In this document: positions 17,904 through 23,909 of the stretch, piece by piece
Layout of the letters: each line of letters starts with the position of its first letter
Position numbering within the stretch: position 1 is the first letter of the stretch
From: Acetatifactor muris
GTDB lineage: Bacteria; Bacillota; Clostridia; Lachnospirales; Lachnospiraceae
NCBI RefSeq assembly: GCF_024623325.1
Contig: NZ_JANJZD010000014.1
Coordinates: 62,001 to 126,000 of the forward strand
Length of the DNA: 64,000 bases
Direction: 5' to 3'
Notes under the pieces: generated by a model
What the model saw: only the letters and a program-made list of their open reading frames with translations
What the model was told of the DNA's origin: nothing
The model's database searches: none
Position numbers and translations under genes: made by a program

Positions 17904-18755
17904 CTATCCGTTTGTCTTACTCTTTATCTTCGCTACTACCTTTTCTACATCTTCCCGCAATTTATCCCGATTTTTTTCCAGTATATCGGCCTCCATATGT
18001 TGCACGCTTTCCTCGAATGCTCTCAGCTTTTTCATATTCTCCCGGAACACCTGATCTATTTTTCCTGGATCATTTATTCTGGCACTGTCACAAAATGCTC
18101 TGGATAAAATTGCCCTTGTACTGTGAAGCCTGCAGTGTTCTATTATAACTTCTTCTGCCGGGACAGCTCCTTCCCCTATTTTTGCTATACCCCCAAATCC
18201 ATATGGTATACCTGCTGCCTCTATCCTTCTGCATATCTGCTCTACAGTTCCGTTGGCCAACAATTCGAACATAAACGTCAACCCGTATGAAATATGCAAA
18301 TCATTCAATCCCACATGTATCTCATCAAAAAAGAACGTCCTTTTTTCATAACGCTCCAATACTTCATTCAGGCATTTCTCTGCCTCCTTTGTCTCCAGCA
18401 GCAGAGAGGTTTTACATCTTCCTTTTACAGCATCCGCAAACAGAGCAACCTCTTCCACATTTTTCCACATGGGAAGCATAATCATGTCTGCTCCCGCTGC
18501 AATGACAGCATCAATCTCATCCTGAGATTTTTCATTCCATGGATTAATGCGAACCAATAGTTCCGATACCGATAACAATGGTGCTATCTTTCTGATGTCC
18601 TCTATGGTGTGGTCTGACTTTACGGAATCTCTGCCTTTCTGGCGCTCTGCCTTTCCCTCTCTCTCCAGGTCAATCCAGATGCGGTCCACACCATATTTTT
18701 CGGCTATCAGCGCAATTTCCGGTTTATTGGTTATATACATCAATTTTAAAGACAC
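17904..18755 (-). CDS. HpcH/HpaI aldolase / citrate-lyase-beta-like protein
   Basis: About 284 residues with a pyruvate/PEP-binding TIM-barrel pattern: LIAEKYGVDRIWIDLE, AAGADMIMLPMWKNVEEVALFADAV, LLLETKEAEKCL and DEIHVGLNDLHISYGL. Members of this superfamily cleave or form C-C bonds with pyruvate or acetyl-CoA-type enolates using a divalent metal; the substrate here is not deducible. The open frame reaches 18,851, but that N-terminal extension does not look like the family; a GTG at 18,755 after GGGGAGAG gives MSLKLMYITNKPEIAL and is preferred, with the ATG at 18,740 as an alternative. The decarboxylase follows after 10 nt, so the two are probably co-translated and share a pathway. Confidence 0.75.
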   Translation of the reverse strand: MSLKLMYITNKPEIALIAEKYGVDRIWIDLEREGKAERQKGRDSVKSDHTIEDIRKIAPLLSVSELLVRINPWNEKSQDEIDAVIAAGADMIMLPMWKNVEEVALFADAVKGRCKTSLLLETKEAEKCLNEVLERYEKRTFFFDEIHVGLNDLHISYGLTFMFELLANGTVEQICRRIEAAGIPYGFGGIAKIGEGAVPAEEVIIEHCRLHSTRAILSRAFCDSARINDPGKIDQVFRENMKKLRAFEESVQHMEADILEKNRDKLREDVEKVVAKIKSKTNG

Positions 18756-18818
18756 TGTTACTTTCTCTCCCCTGACAAAACAATAGAATCCACGCCCTGC
18801 AAGAATTTCTATTGGCAT

Positions 18819-18880
18819 GAATAAAAGGACATAGCTTCGCCATTTCAGCACATTTTCATGCCCTGACGTCGCTATGTCCT
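18819..18880 (-). terminator. Putative LoaP-controlled intrinsic terminator between loaP and the capsule genes
   Basis: On the minus strand the perfect 10-bp arms AGGACATAGC (18,880-18,871) and GCTATGTCCT (18,835-18,826) enclose a 35-nt loop and are followed by TTTTATT (18,825-18,819). The hairpin sits just after the loaP stop and before the first biosynthetic gene. LoaP proteins are known to help RNA polymerase read through such terminators in long polysaccharide operons; that this one is a LoaP target is inference. The long loop makes it a moderate terminator. Confidence 0.55.
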
Positions 18881-18936
18881 GTTGTCCGCCGTTCCCTGCA
18901 CTGCGCGCGAAGCGTCAAATGCAGTTTGCAGCTTCT

Positions 18937-19440
18937 TTATCTTTTCTCCACTACCCCGAGTCCCACGGTCACATCCACCATTCTGTCCAATAGCGGTACT
19001 TCCAGAATAACCAGCCTCTTATGCCGCAAAATCTTCTTTATCTTCCCTTCATATCCGGCCAATGCCCCGGAAATCACAGTCAGCCTTTCCCCTTCCATAA
19101 AGCCTTCTGAGTATCTGACTACATGTGTTTCTCCGCCCAGGCGCCTTAAATACTCTTCCTCTTCTCTTCTGAGTGGTGTCATATATTCACCTGTTTTCAG
19201 AATCTTTGTCATTGAAGGTATCTGTTTCAGGCGGATATGAAAATCTTCTATTTCTTCTGTCTCAATAAACACATAACCTGGAAACAGTCTGCTTTCCACA
19301 AGTGTCCACTGCCCGTCAATTTTAGTCTGTCGCTCCGCCAGCGGAACAAAGACATCTTCCCCTTCCTCTGCCACTCTTTCCCGACACATTCCGGCAATTT
19401 CCAGTTCACGGCCTGTAAACACCTGTATCACATACCACAT
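18937..19440 (-). CDS. loaP: LoaP-type NusG-like transcription antiterminator (second of two)
   Basis: A 167-residue NusG paralogue. The NGN domain begins MWYVIQVFTGRELEIAGMCRE and includes the LFPGYVFIET core; the C-terminal KOW domain has VISGALAGYEGKIKKILRHKR. Specialised NusG proteins of the LoaP family bind RNA polymerase and a hairpin in the nascent leader, then allow read-through of intrinsic terminators in long operons for polysaccharides or natural products. Here it heads an operon of at least 19 kb. A second NusG-like gene lies 32 nt upstream on the same strand. Housekeeping nusG normally sits next to secE/rplK, which are absent here, supporting a specialised role. Confidence 0.87.
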   Translation of the reverse strand: MWYVIQVFTGRELEIAGMCRERVAEEGEDVFVPLAERQTKIDGQWTLVESRLFPGYVFIETEEIEDFHIRLKQIPSMTKILKTGEYMTPLRREEEEYLRRLGGETHVVRYSEGFMEGERLTVISGALAGYEGKIKKILRHKRLVILEVPLLDRMVDVTVGLGVVEKR

Positions 19441-19472
19441 TTTGTCAGCTCCTGTCCTGCAGGCTTTTTCTG

Positions 19473-19976
19473 CTAAGGTTCAATTTCAATCCCCAGATAA
19501 AGGAATTGTCTCTTTCCCAGGAAATCCATTTCTACTTTCGCAATCCTCTTATGAAGATCTACCTTCTTCACCAGTTCCTTTACCTGTAAAATCGGGCCTG
19601 ACAGAAATTCAAAAGTTCCGTCTTCATTTACTCTTATCTTCGATACAGCAATTTCTCCGATCTTATCCGCAATTCTGTCCAGCAGAATTACCTCCTGCTC
19701 CCGCAGCGTGCAGATATCTGTTTCGTTATCAGATAACAGCTTTGGTTTTCCGGCCTTCTTCAATTCCCCATATACCTTTTCCGGCTGATCCGTATCGATG
19801 AAAACATACCCTGGCAATAATTTTTCCTGCACAGTCTGCCACCGCCCGCCATATTTCTTCCTTCTGCTTCTGGTGAGGTGAAAGCAACGGGCATTCAGAC
19901 TCTCTGGAAGCAGGCCTGTCACAAATGCTTCCATTCTGGACTCTTCCCCATCCCCTACATGAACCGCACACCACAT
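19473..19976 (-). CDS. LoaP/NusG-like antiterminator, divergent tandem paralogue (first gene of the operon)
   Basis: Also 167 residues, with NGN features (MWCAVHVGDGEESRMEAFV, LLPGYVFIDTDQPEKVYGEL) and a KOW-like tail (FLSGPILQVKELVKKVDLHKR). It is clearly related in layout to the next gene but diverged, for example having ARCFHLTRSRRKKYGGRWQ where the other has DVFVPLAERQTKIDGQW. It is the promoter-proximal gene of the capsule operon. Two tandem specialised NusG paralogues could act at different sites, form a relay, or be antagonistic; the sequence does not decide this. The ATG at 19,976 follows GGCGGGAGAGACAGGT. Confidence 0.82.
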   Translation of the reverse strand: MWCAVHVGDGEESRMEAFVTGLLPESLNARCFHLTRSRRKKYGGRWQTVQEKLLPGYVFIDTDQPEKVYGELKKAGKPKLLSDNETDICTLREQEVILLDRIADKIGEIAVSKIRVNEDGTFEFLSGPILQVKELVKKVDLHKRIAKVEMDFLGKRQFLYLGIEIEP

Positions 19977-20042
19977 ACCTGTCTCTCCCGCCTTTTTCCT
20001 TTTTTGCTAAGAAATCTTTATGGACTGCCTGTTTTCTGCGTT

Positions 20043-20101
20043 ATCAGAGATACCACGGCTTCTGATTTCAGCAGTATCCGTTTGCGGACCGAATACGGAT
20101 A
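20043..20101 (-). promoter_or_regulatory. Structured leader of the loaP operon: two small hairpins
   Basis: Two inverted repeats lie side by side 67-125 nt upstream of the first loaP-like start. One pairs TATCCGT (20,075-20,081) with ACGGATA (20,095-20,101), 7 bp; the other pairs ATCAGA (20,043-20,048) with TCTGAT (20,061-20,066), 6 bp. LoaP recognition is known to involve a small hairpin in the 5' leader, so these are candidates; the functional link is inference. Confidence 0.45.
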
Positions 20102-20121
20102 AATGCATAGTTTTTTCCACG
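20094..20121. repeat. 28-bp imperfect direct repeat, promoter-proximal copy
   Basis: This copy matches the one at 20,264-20,291 in the same orientation at 23 of 28 positions. Shared blocks are ACGGA near the left end, AAATG in the centre, TTTTTTCC on the right and a terminal CG. It overlaps one arm of the leader hairpin at 20,075-20,101. It could be an operator or an RNA element, depending on where transcription begins. Confidence 0.6.
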
Positions 20122-20177
20122 ACTACTCTTGCAAAAGAAATACAAGTGTGTTAGAATGTGATTCAGCATTTCAGGGA

Positions 20178-20207
20178 ATATTATTTGTTAATAATGCTTA
20201 AAATCAA
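20178..20207 (-). promoter_or_regulatory. Candidate sigma-A promoter of the loaP/capsule operon
   Basis: On the minus strand TTGATT (20,207-20,202) and TAATAT (20,183-20,178) are separated by 18 nt. Transcription would start near 20,170, leaving a leader of about 195 nt that includes the two hairpins and the proximal 28-bp repeat. The region is AT-rich, so other pairs are possible. Confidence 0.4.
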
Positions 20208-20263
20208 GAAATGTTAATACATCTTTCTTGGTTGAAATTTTTTGCAGAAAAAAATTTTAAGAC

Positions 20264-20291
20264 CACGGAAAAATGTATACTTTTTTCCGCG
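20264..20291. repeat. 28-bp imperfect direct repeat, distal copy, also a dyad
   Basis: This copy is nearly palindromic about the central GTATAC: the outer 11 bp on each side pair except at two positions (CACGGAAAAAT against CGCGGAAAAAA). Together with the copy 170 bp away it brackets the candidate promoter. The arrangement resembles paired regulator-binding sites; the regulator is unknown. The rest of 20,122-20,419 shows no gene; a 14-bp near-palindrome AATCACTCGTGATT lies at 20,390-20,403. Confidence 0.6.
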
Positions 20292-20419
20292 ATCTCTCAT
20301 TTATCCGCATCTCCCTCAGGCCTTCATTTACCTTTTTATTCACACTTATACGATTACAACGCCGAAATATATGCTTATGCGCCCGAGTACAATCACTCGT
20401 GATTCCTCCCTTTGCACAC

Positions 20420-20462
20420 AAAAAAGACACATGGTTTCCATCTTACTGTTCCATGTGCCTTC
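20420..20462 (-). terminator. Intrinsic terminator of the NUDIX-Sel1 gene
   Basis: On the minus strand AAGGCACATGG and CCATGTGTCTT form an 11-bp stem with one G-U pair and a 14-nt loop-side interval, followed by a run of six T. It starts 27 nt after the NUDIX gene stop and insulates the loaP operon from upstream transcription. Confidence 0.8.
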
Positions 20463-20488
20463 CACACTAACCCTTACATGTAAAAATC

Positions 20489-21337
20489 CTATCCCCTCTG
20501 TGCCAGCTCCTTTCGCGCCTCCGCAACCGCATCCGGATCGGAGCTTTCCATAGCCTTCCGAAGCCAGTATTCTGCCCTTTCACGGTTCTTCCCCACATAG
20601 ATACCCCGATTGTAGAAGCGCCCCGCCACTTCCATGCCTTTTCCATAGCCGCCCTTTGCAGACTCCAGGTACAGTTCAAAGGCTTTCTCCAGATCAGTCT
20701 CTGTGCCATAACCATAGTGATAGCAGATCCCCAGGTTGTAGGAAGCTTCCACATGTCCCATATCATGCGCCCGGGTCAGCAGCTTCACAGCCTGTTCATT
20801 GTCCTCCTCCACACCGTCGCCATAGATATGCTTCATGGCAAGTTCGTATAAACTCTTTCCGGCATTCATATATGCGGACAATGCCCTGTATTCCCGAAGA
20901 TATGCGCCCCTCTTCATTTCATTATGGGCATATTCCTGATGCCTGGAGAATATGGAGATTGCTTCTTCCAATGAAATCCAGCGAGGTTCAAGGCCGGCTT
21001 CTGCTTCCCTCCGGGTCAGCCGGTGATGAGTCTCTCCGGTGAGCTCACAGATAAAATAGCGGCTGACAAACAACCATTCCTCATAGTATTCGTTGATGGT
21101 CAGATAGTGATACAGTGGATTGACAACACAGCCCGTTTCCTCTGCCAGTTCCCGGACACAGCACTCTTCCATGCTTTCCTGCGCCTCAACACCGCCGCCC
21201 GGAAGAAACCATTGATCCGAAAGCACCTCGTAGACCAGCAGGATTTCCCTGTCCTTCACCACAATTCCGCGGCAGCCTTCCCGTACTTTTGTATGCTTTT
21301 CATAACGATTATCGCCGTAAATATTGATTATTTCCAC
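20489..21337 (-). CDS. NUDIX hydrolase fused to Sel1-like repeats
   Basis: A 282-residue two-domain protein. Residues ~18-140 are a NUDIX domain with the box GGGVEAQESMEECCVRELAE followed by ETG, matching GX5EX7REUXEEXGU; such enzymes hydrolyse nucleoside diphosphates linked to another moiety. Residues ~155-280 are Sel1-type helical repeats (YELAMKHIYGDGVEEDNEQA, ASYNLGICYHYGYGTETDLEKA, AEYWLRKAMESSDPDAV), a protein-interaction solenoid. The combination is unusual; the repeats might target the hydrolase to a partner. The substrate is unknown. The gene has its own terminator and is not part of the capsule operon. Confidence 0.85.
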   Translation of the reverse strand: MEIINIYGDNRYEKHTKVREGCRGIVVKDREILLVYEVLSDQWFLPGGGVEAQESMEECCVRELAEETGCVVNPLYHYLTINEYYEEWLFVSRYFICELTGETHHRLTRREAEAGLEPRWISLEEAISIFSRHQEYAHNEMKRGAYLREYRALSAYMNAGKSLYELAMKHIYGDGVEEDNEQAVKLLTRAHDMGHVEASYNLGICYHYGYGTETDLEKAFELYLESAKGGYGKGMEVAGRFYNRGIYVGKNRERAEYWLRKAMESSDPDAVAEARKELAQRG

Positions 21338-21404
21338 AGTTACCCCCTTATTACTCCTTCATAATCCATACCGCTTAACAGTTAAAATTTCCGAGTGGCA
21401 GGAC

Positions 21405-21464
21405 TACATAATGCCAGCCATATATGTTTAGCCAGTGCAGTACGGTAAATTCTGGCGTTATGTA
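21405..21464. repeat. 13-bp imperfect inverted repeat in a gene-poor stretch
   Basis: TACATAATGCCAG (21,405-21,417) pairs with CTGGCGTTATGTA (21,452-21,464), 12 of 13 positions, around 34 bp. It lies between the NUDIX gene and the small orphan gene. It may be a remnant end of a mobile element, a recombination site or a regulator site; nothing in the rest of 21,338-21,610 looks coding. Confidence 0.5.
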
Positions 21465-21610
21465 ATATAAATCAATTGTAACACCAATATGTGAATTTGA
21501 CCACAGCGATTGATTTTAAGGCACCGTTCAGAGCATATATCTGAAACGTAAAAAGGTGCAAAGCCTTAATATTTCTGACTTAACACCCTGGATTATATAA
21601 TGATAAAATC

Positions 21611-21775
21611 TTACAAATCTAAATCCGTTGTTACAATACCGAAAGACTCAAGTTTTGCCTTCAGGATTTTTAACTGATACTCCAATTCTTTTTGCACGTC
21701 ATCTGATTTTTTAATACGTTGCAAATTTGTGTAGTTATCAATCAAATTATTGAGCATTTCCTTATCACATGGCAT
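21611..21775 (-). CDS. 54-residue helical orphan protein
   Basis: A short open frame beginning MPCDKEMLNNLIDNYTNLQR and ending KAKLESFGIVTTDLDL before TAA. The ATG at 21,775 has an AGGTGA site six nucleotides upstream and a candidate promoter about 50 nt further, so it looks like a real gene. The protein is charged and predicted helical, with a coiled-coil-like middle (DDVQKELEYQLKILKAKLES). No family is recognised. It resembles the accessory small proteins found near mobile elements, but this is only an impression. It stands alone, with the inverted repeat at 21,405-21,464 downstream. Confidence 0.65.
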   Translation of the reverse strand: MPCDKEMLNNLIDNYTNLQRIKKSDDVQKELEYQLKILKAKLESFGIVTTDLDL

Positions 21776-21819
21776 ATATTCACCTGCTTTCTATCTTGTG
21801 GCTTTTGCTGATTACTGCT

Positions 21820-21848
21820 TATATAAGTATATCATAGCTCAGATGCAA
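21820..21848 (-). promoter_or_regulatory. Candidate promoter for the 54-residue protein
   Basis: On the minus strand TTGCAT (21,848-21,843) and TATATA (21,825-21,820) are 17 nt apart. The predicted start of transcription is about 35 nt ahead of the ATG at 21,775. Confidence 0.4.
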
Positions 21849-21921
21849 AATCCATTTAATTATCAAGTTTATCTAAAATATAAAATAATATAAATGGCAC
21901 TTGCCTTCCTCTCTTATACGC

Positions 21922-21950
21922 TTGCCATGCCATGACTGTCATGCTACAAT
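21922..21950 (+). promoter_or_regulatory. Sigma-A promoter for the ribokinase-like gene
   Basis: TTGCCA (21,922-21,927) and TACAAT (21,945-21,950) have an optimal 17-nt spacer and lie about 65 nt before the chosen ATG at 22,016. This also argues against the longer open frame beginning at 21,932, inside the promoter. Confidence 0.7.
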
Positions 21951-22015
21951 GGATTCATATTCACAGAGACATGATTCCAAAAGCCGAAAAAAATGTCCCA
22001 GAAAGGAAATCAATC

Positions 22016-22918
22016 ATGAAAGTTCTGGTATTTGGCTCATTAAATATCGACCATGTATATACTGTCAGCCATTTTGTCAGGCCCGGAGAGACCATCGCTT
22101 CGGATGAACTTCAGCTGTTCTGCGGCGGAAAGGGGTTGAATCAGTCCATTGCCTTTGGCAAAAGCGGAATAGATACCTGGCATGCCGGGGCAGTGGGAAA
22201 CAATGATTCTGAAATGTTGACTTCATATTTGCAGAGTATAGGTGTTCATACGGATCTGATACAGAAAAAAGAAGCTCCCAGCGGTCATGCCATCATCCAG
22301 AGAACACCTGAAGGAGAAAACAGCATCGTTCTGTATGGCGGAGCCAATCAGATGGTTACAGAAGAAGATGTGGATTTTGTGTTACAGCATTTTACGGAAG
22401 GCGATTTCATCATTCTTCAAAATGAAATCAATCAGATTCCATATATTATGGAAAAGGCCCGGAAGACAGGGATGATAGTCGTACTGAATCCTTCGCCCAT
22501 GGATGGAAAAATTTTTGAAATGTCTCTGGAACATGTGGATTTTTTGATATTAAATGAGCTGGAAGGCGCTGCTCTGAGCAAGGCGTCTTCAACGAATCCT
22601 GATGAAATCCTGAATCGTCTGATGACCTGCTTTCCCAATGCTCAGATTGTACTGACTCTGGGAAAGGAAGGCGCTGTATACGGATATAAAGATAGAAAAT
22701 ATTATCAGCCGATCTATCCTGTGAAGACCGTGGACACAACGGCGGCAGGAGATACTTTTACCGGTTTTTTCATGGGAAGCATTATCAGCGGAAAAAGCGT
22801 GGAAGAATCTCTCAAAACGGCTGCAATGGCATCGGCGATTGCCGTCAGCAGAAACGGCGCCGGCCCTTCCATTCCTACTCTGGAGGAAATCAGGCAGGCT
22901 TTCACACATTTCTGCTGA
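22016..22918 (+). CDS. rbsK: PfkB-family sugar kinase, ribokinase-like
   Basis: A 300-residue PfkB carbohydrate kinase. MKVLVFGSLNIDHVYTVSHF and FCGGKGLNQSIAFGKSG are the N-terminal substrate-binding motifs of ribokinase, and TVDTTAAGDTFTGFFMG is the C-terminal PfkB signature with the catalytic aspartate (GD). The enzyme would phosphorylate ribose or a related sugar at the terminal hydroxyl with ATP. It is a lone plus-strand gene with no transporter or repressor beside it, so the substrate is uncertain. The frame extends upstream to 21,932, but the ATG at 22,016 has an AAGGA site 8 nt upstream and gives the normal N-terminus. Confidence 0.87.
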   Translation: MKVLVFGSLNIDHVYTVSHFVRPGETIASDELQLFCGGKGLNQSIAFGKSGIDTWHAGAVGNNDSEMLTSYLQSIGVHTDLIQKKEAPSGHAIIQRTPEGENSIVLYGGANQMVTEEDVDFVLQHFTEGDFIILQNEINQIPYIMEKARKTGMIVVLNPSPMDGKIFEMSLEHVDFLILNELEGAALSKASSTNPDEILNRLMTCFPNAQIVLTLGKEGAVYGYKDRKYYQPIYPVKTVDTTAAGDTFTGFFMGSIISGKSVEESLKTAAMASAIAVSRNGAGPSIPTLEEIRQAFTHFC

Positions 22919-22964
22919 CTATCTATTTCCGCTAAACCATTGAGTTTTCCAGTGTTTCCGGGCA

Positions 22965-23873
22965 TTACCGCAATTCGTAGGGCGTCATCTGGTACACATA
23001 ATAATTCAGCCAGTTACTGTAAAGATTATTGCTGTGGGAGCGCCACTGGAGAAGGGGCCTTGCCTCCGGATTATCATCCGGATAATAATTGCAGGGAATC
23101 TGAATGGGCAGGCCCTTGTTCAGATCTCTGAAATATTCGTTGTTTAATGTATATCTGTCATACTCCGGATGCCCCGCAACGAAAATCTTCTTGCCTGCCT
23201 CTGCAATGGCCAGAAATACGCCTGCCTGGGCGGACTCCGCCAGCACTGTCAGCTCCTTACAGGCATGAATGGCCTCTGAGGGTGTCTCCGTATGCCGGCT
23301 GTGGGGCGCCAGAAAGATATCATCAAATCCCCGCACCAGCGGAATTTTTCTTTTTTCCACCTTATGTTCATAGATACCGAACAGTTTCTGCGGAAGAAGC
23401 CTTTTATCAATACCGTAATAGTGATAAAATCCCGCCTGGGCAGCCCAGCAGATATGTAACGTGGAAGTGACATGGGTCTCGGCCCAGTCGAAAATCTCAC
23501 AGATTTCCTGCCAGTAATCCACCTCTTCAAAGGAAATGTCCTCCACCGGCGCTCCGGTCACAATGAGCCCGTCGTACTTCCTGTCCCGTATCTCATCCAG
23601 TGTGGTATAGAATTTATTCAGGTGACTGGCCGATGTGTTCACGGACACATGGCTCTTCACGTTCATAAAGGTCACGTCCACCTGCAGAGGCGTATTGGAC
23701 AGGGCTCTGAGCAGCTGCAGCTCTGTGTCCTGCTTGATGGGCATATTGTTGAGTATCAGCACCTCCAGGGGACGGATGTCCTGATGTATGGCTCTGTATT
23801 CGTCCATCACAAATATATTTTCATTTTCCAGCGTTTCTTTTGCCGGCAGATCGCTTTGTGTCTTAATTGGCAT
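22965..23873 (-). CDS. metA: Homoserine O-acetyltransferase, MetA-type
   Basis: A 302-residue MetA-family enzyme acylating homoserine for methionine synthesis. The catalytic cysteine is Cys142 in HICWAAQAG, and the AGHPEYDRYTL segment supplies the histidine and glutamate of the triad. Residue 111 (TGAPVE) is glutamate; in this family Glu111 marks acetyl-CoA use while glycine marks succinyl-CoA use, so the product is predicted to be O-acetylhomoserine. The start is preceded by GGAGG at good spacing. It lies 36 nt after ligA on the same strand, probably in one transcript. No SAM riboswitch or T-box was seen in that short gap. Confidence 0.94.
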   Translation of the reverse strand: MPIKTQSDLPAKETLENENIFVMDEYRAIHQDIRPLEVLILNNMPIKQDTELQLLRALSNTPLQVDVTFMNVKSHVSVNTSASHLNKFYTTLDEIRDRKYDGLIVTGAPVEDISFEEVDYWQEICEIFDWAETHVTSTLHICWAAQAGFYHYYGIDKRLLPQKLFGIYEHKVEKRKIPLVRGFDDIFLAPHSRHTETPSEAIHACKELTVLAESAQAGVFLAIAEAGKKIFVAGHPEYDRYTLNNEYFRDLNKGLPIQIPCNYYPDDNPEARPLLQWRSHSNNLYSNWLNYYVYQMTPYELR

Positions 23874-23909
23874 TTTCAGGTCCTCCTATTCCAGTTCCGC
23901 GGCCGTTGA

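Noticed and set aside
21405-21464. Invertible-promoter or integron-type recombination site
   Set aside because: The spacer (34 bp) is too short to hold an invertible promoter, and no recombinase gene or attC-like core is visible.
23874-23909. SAM riboswitch or T-box before metA
   Set aside because: Only 36 nt separate ligA and metA, too short for either; metA appears co-transcribed with ligA.
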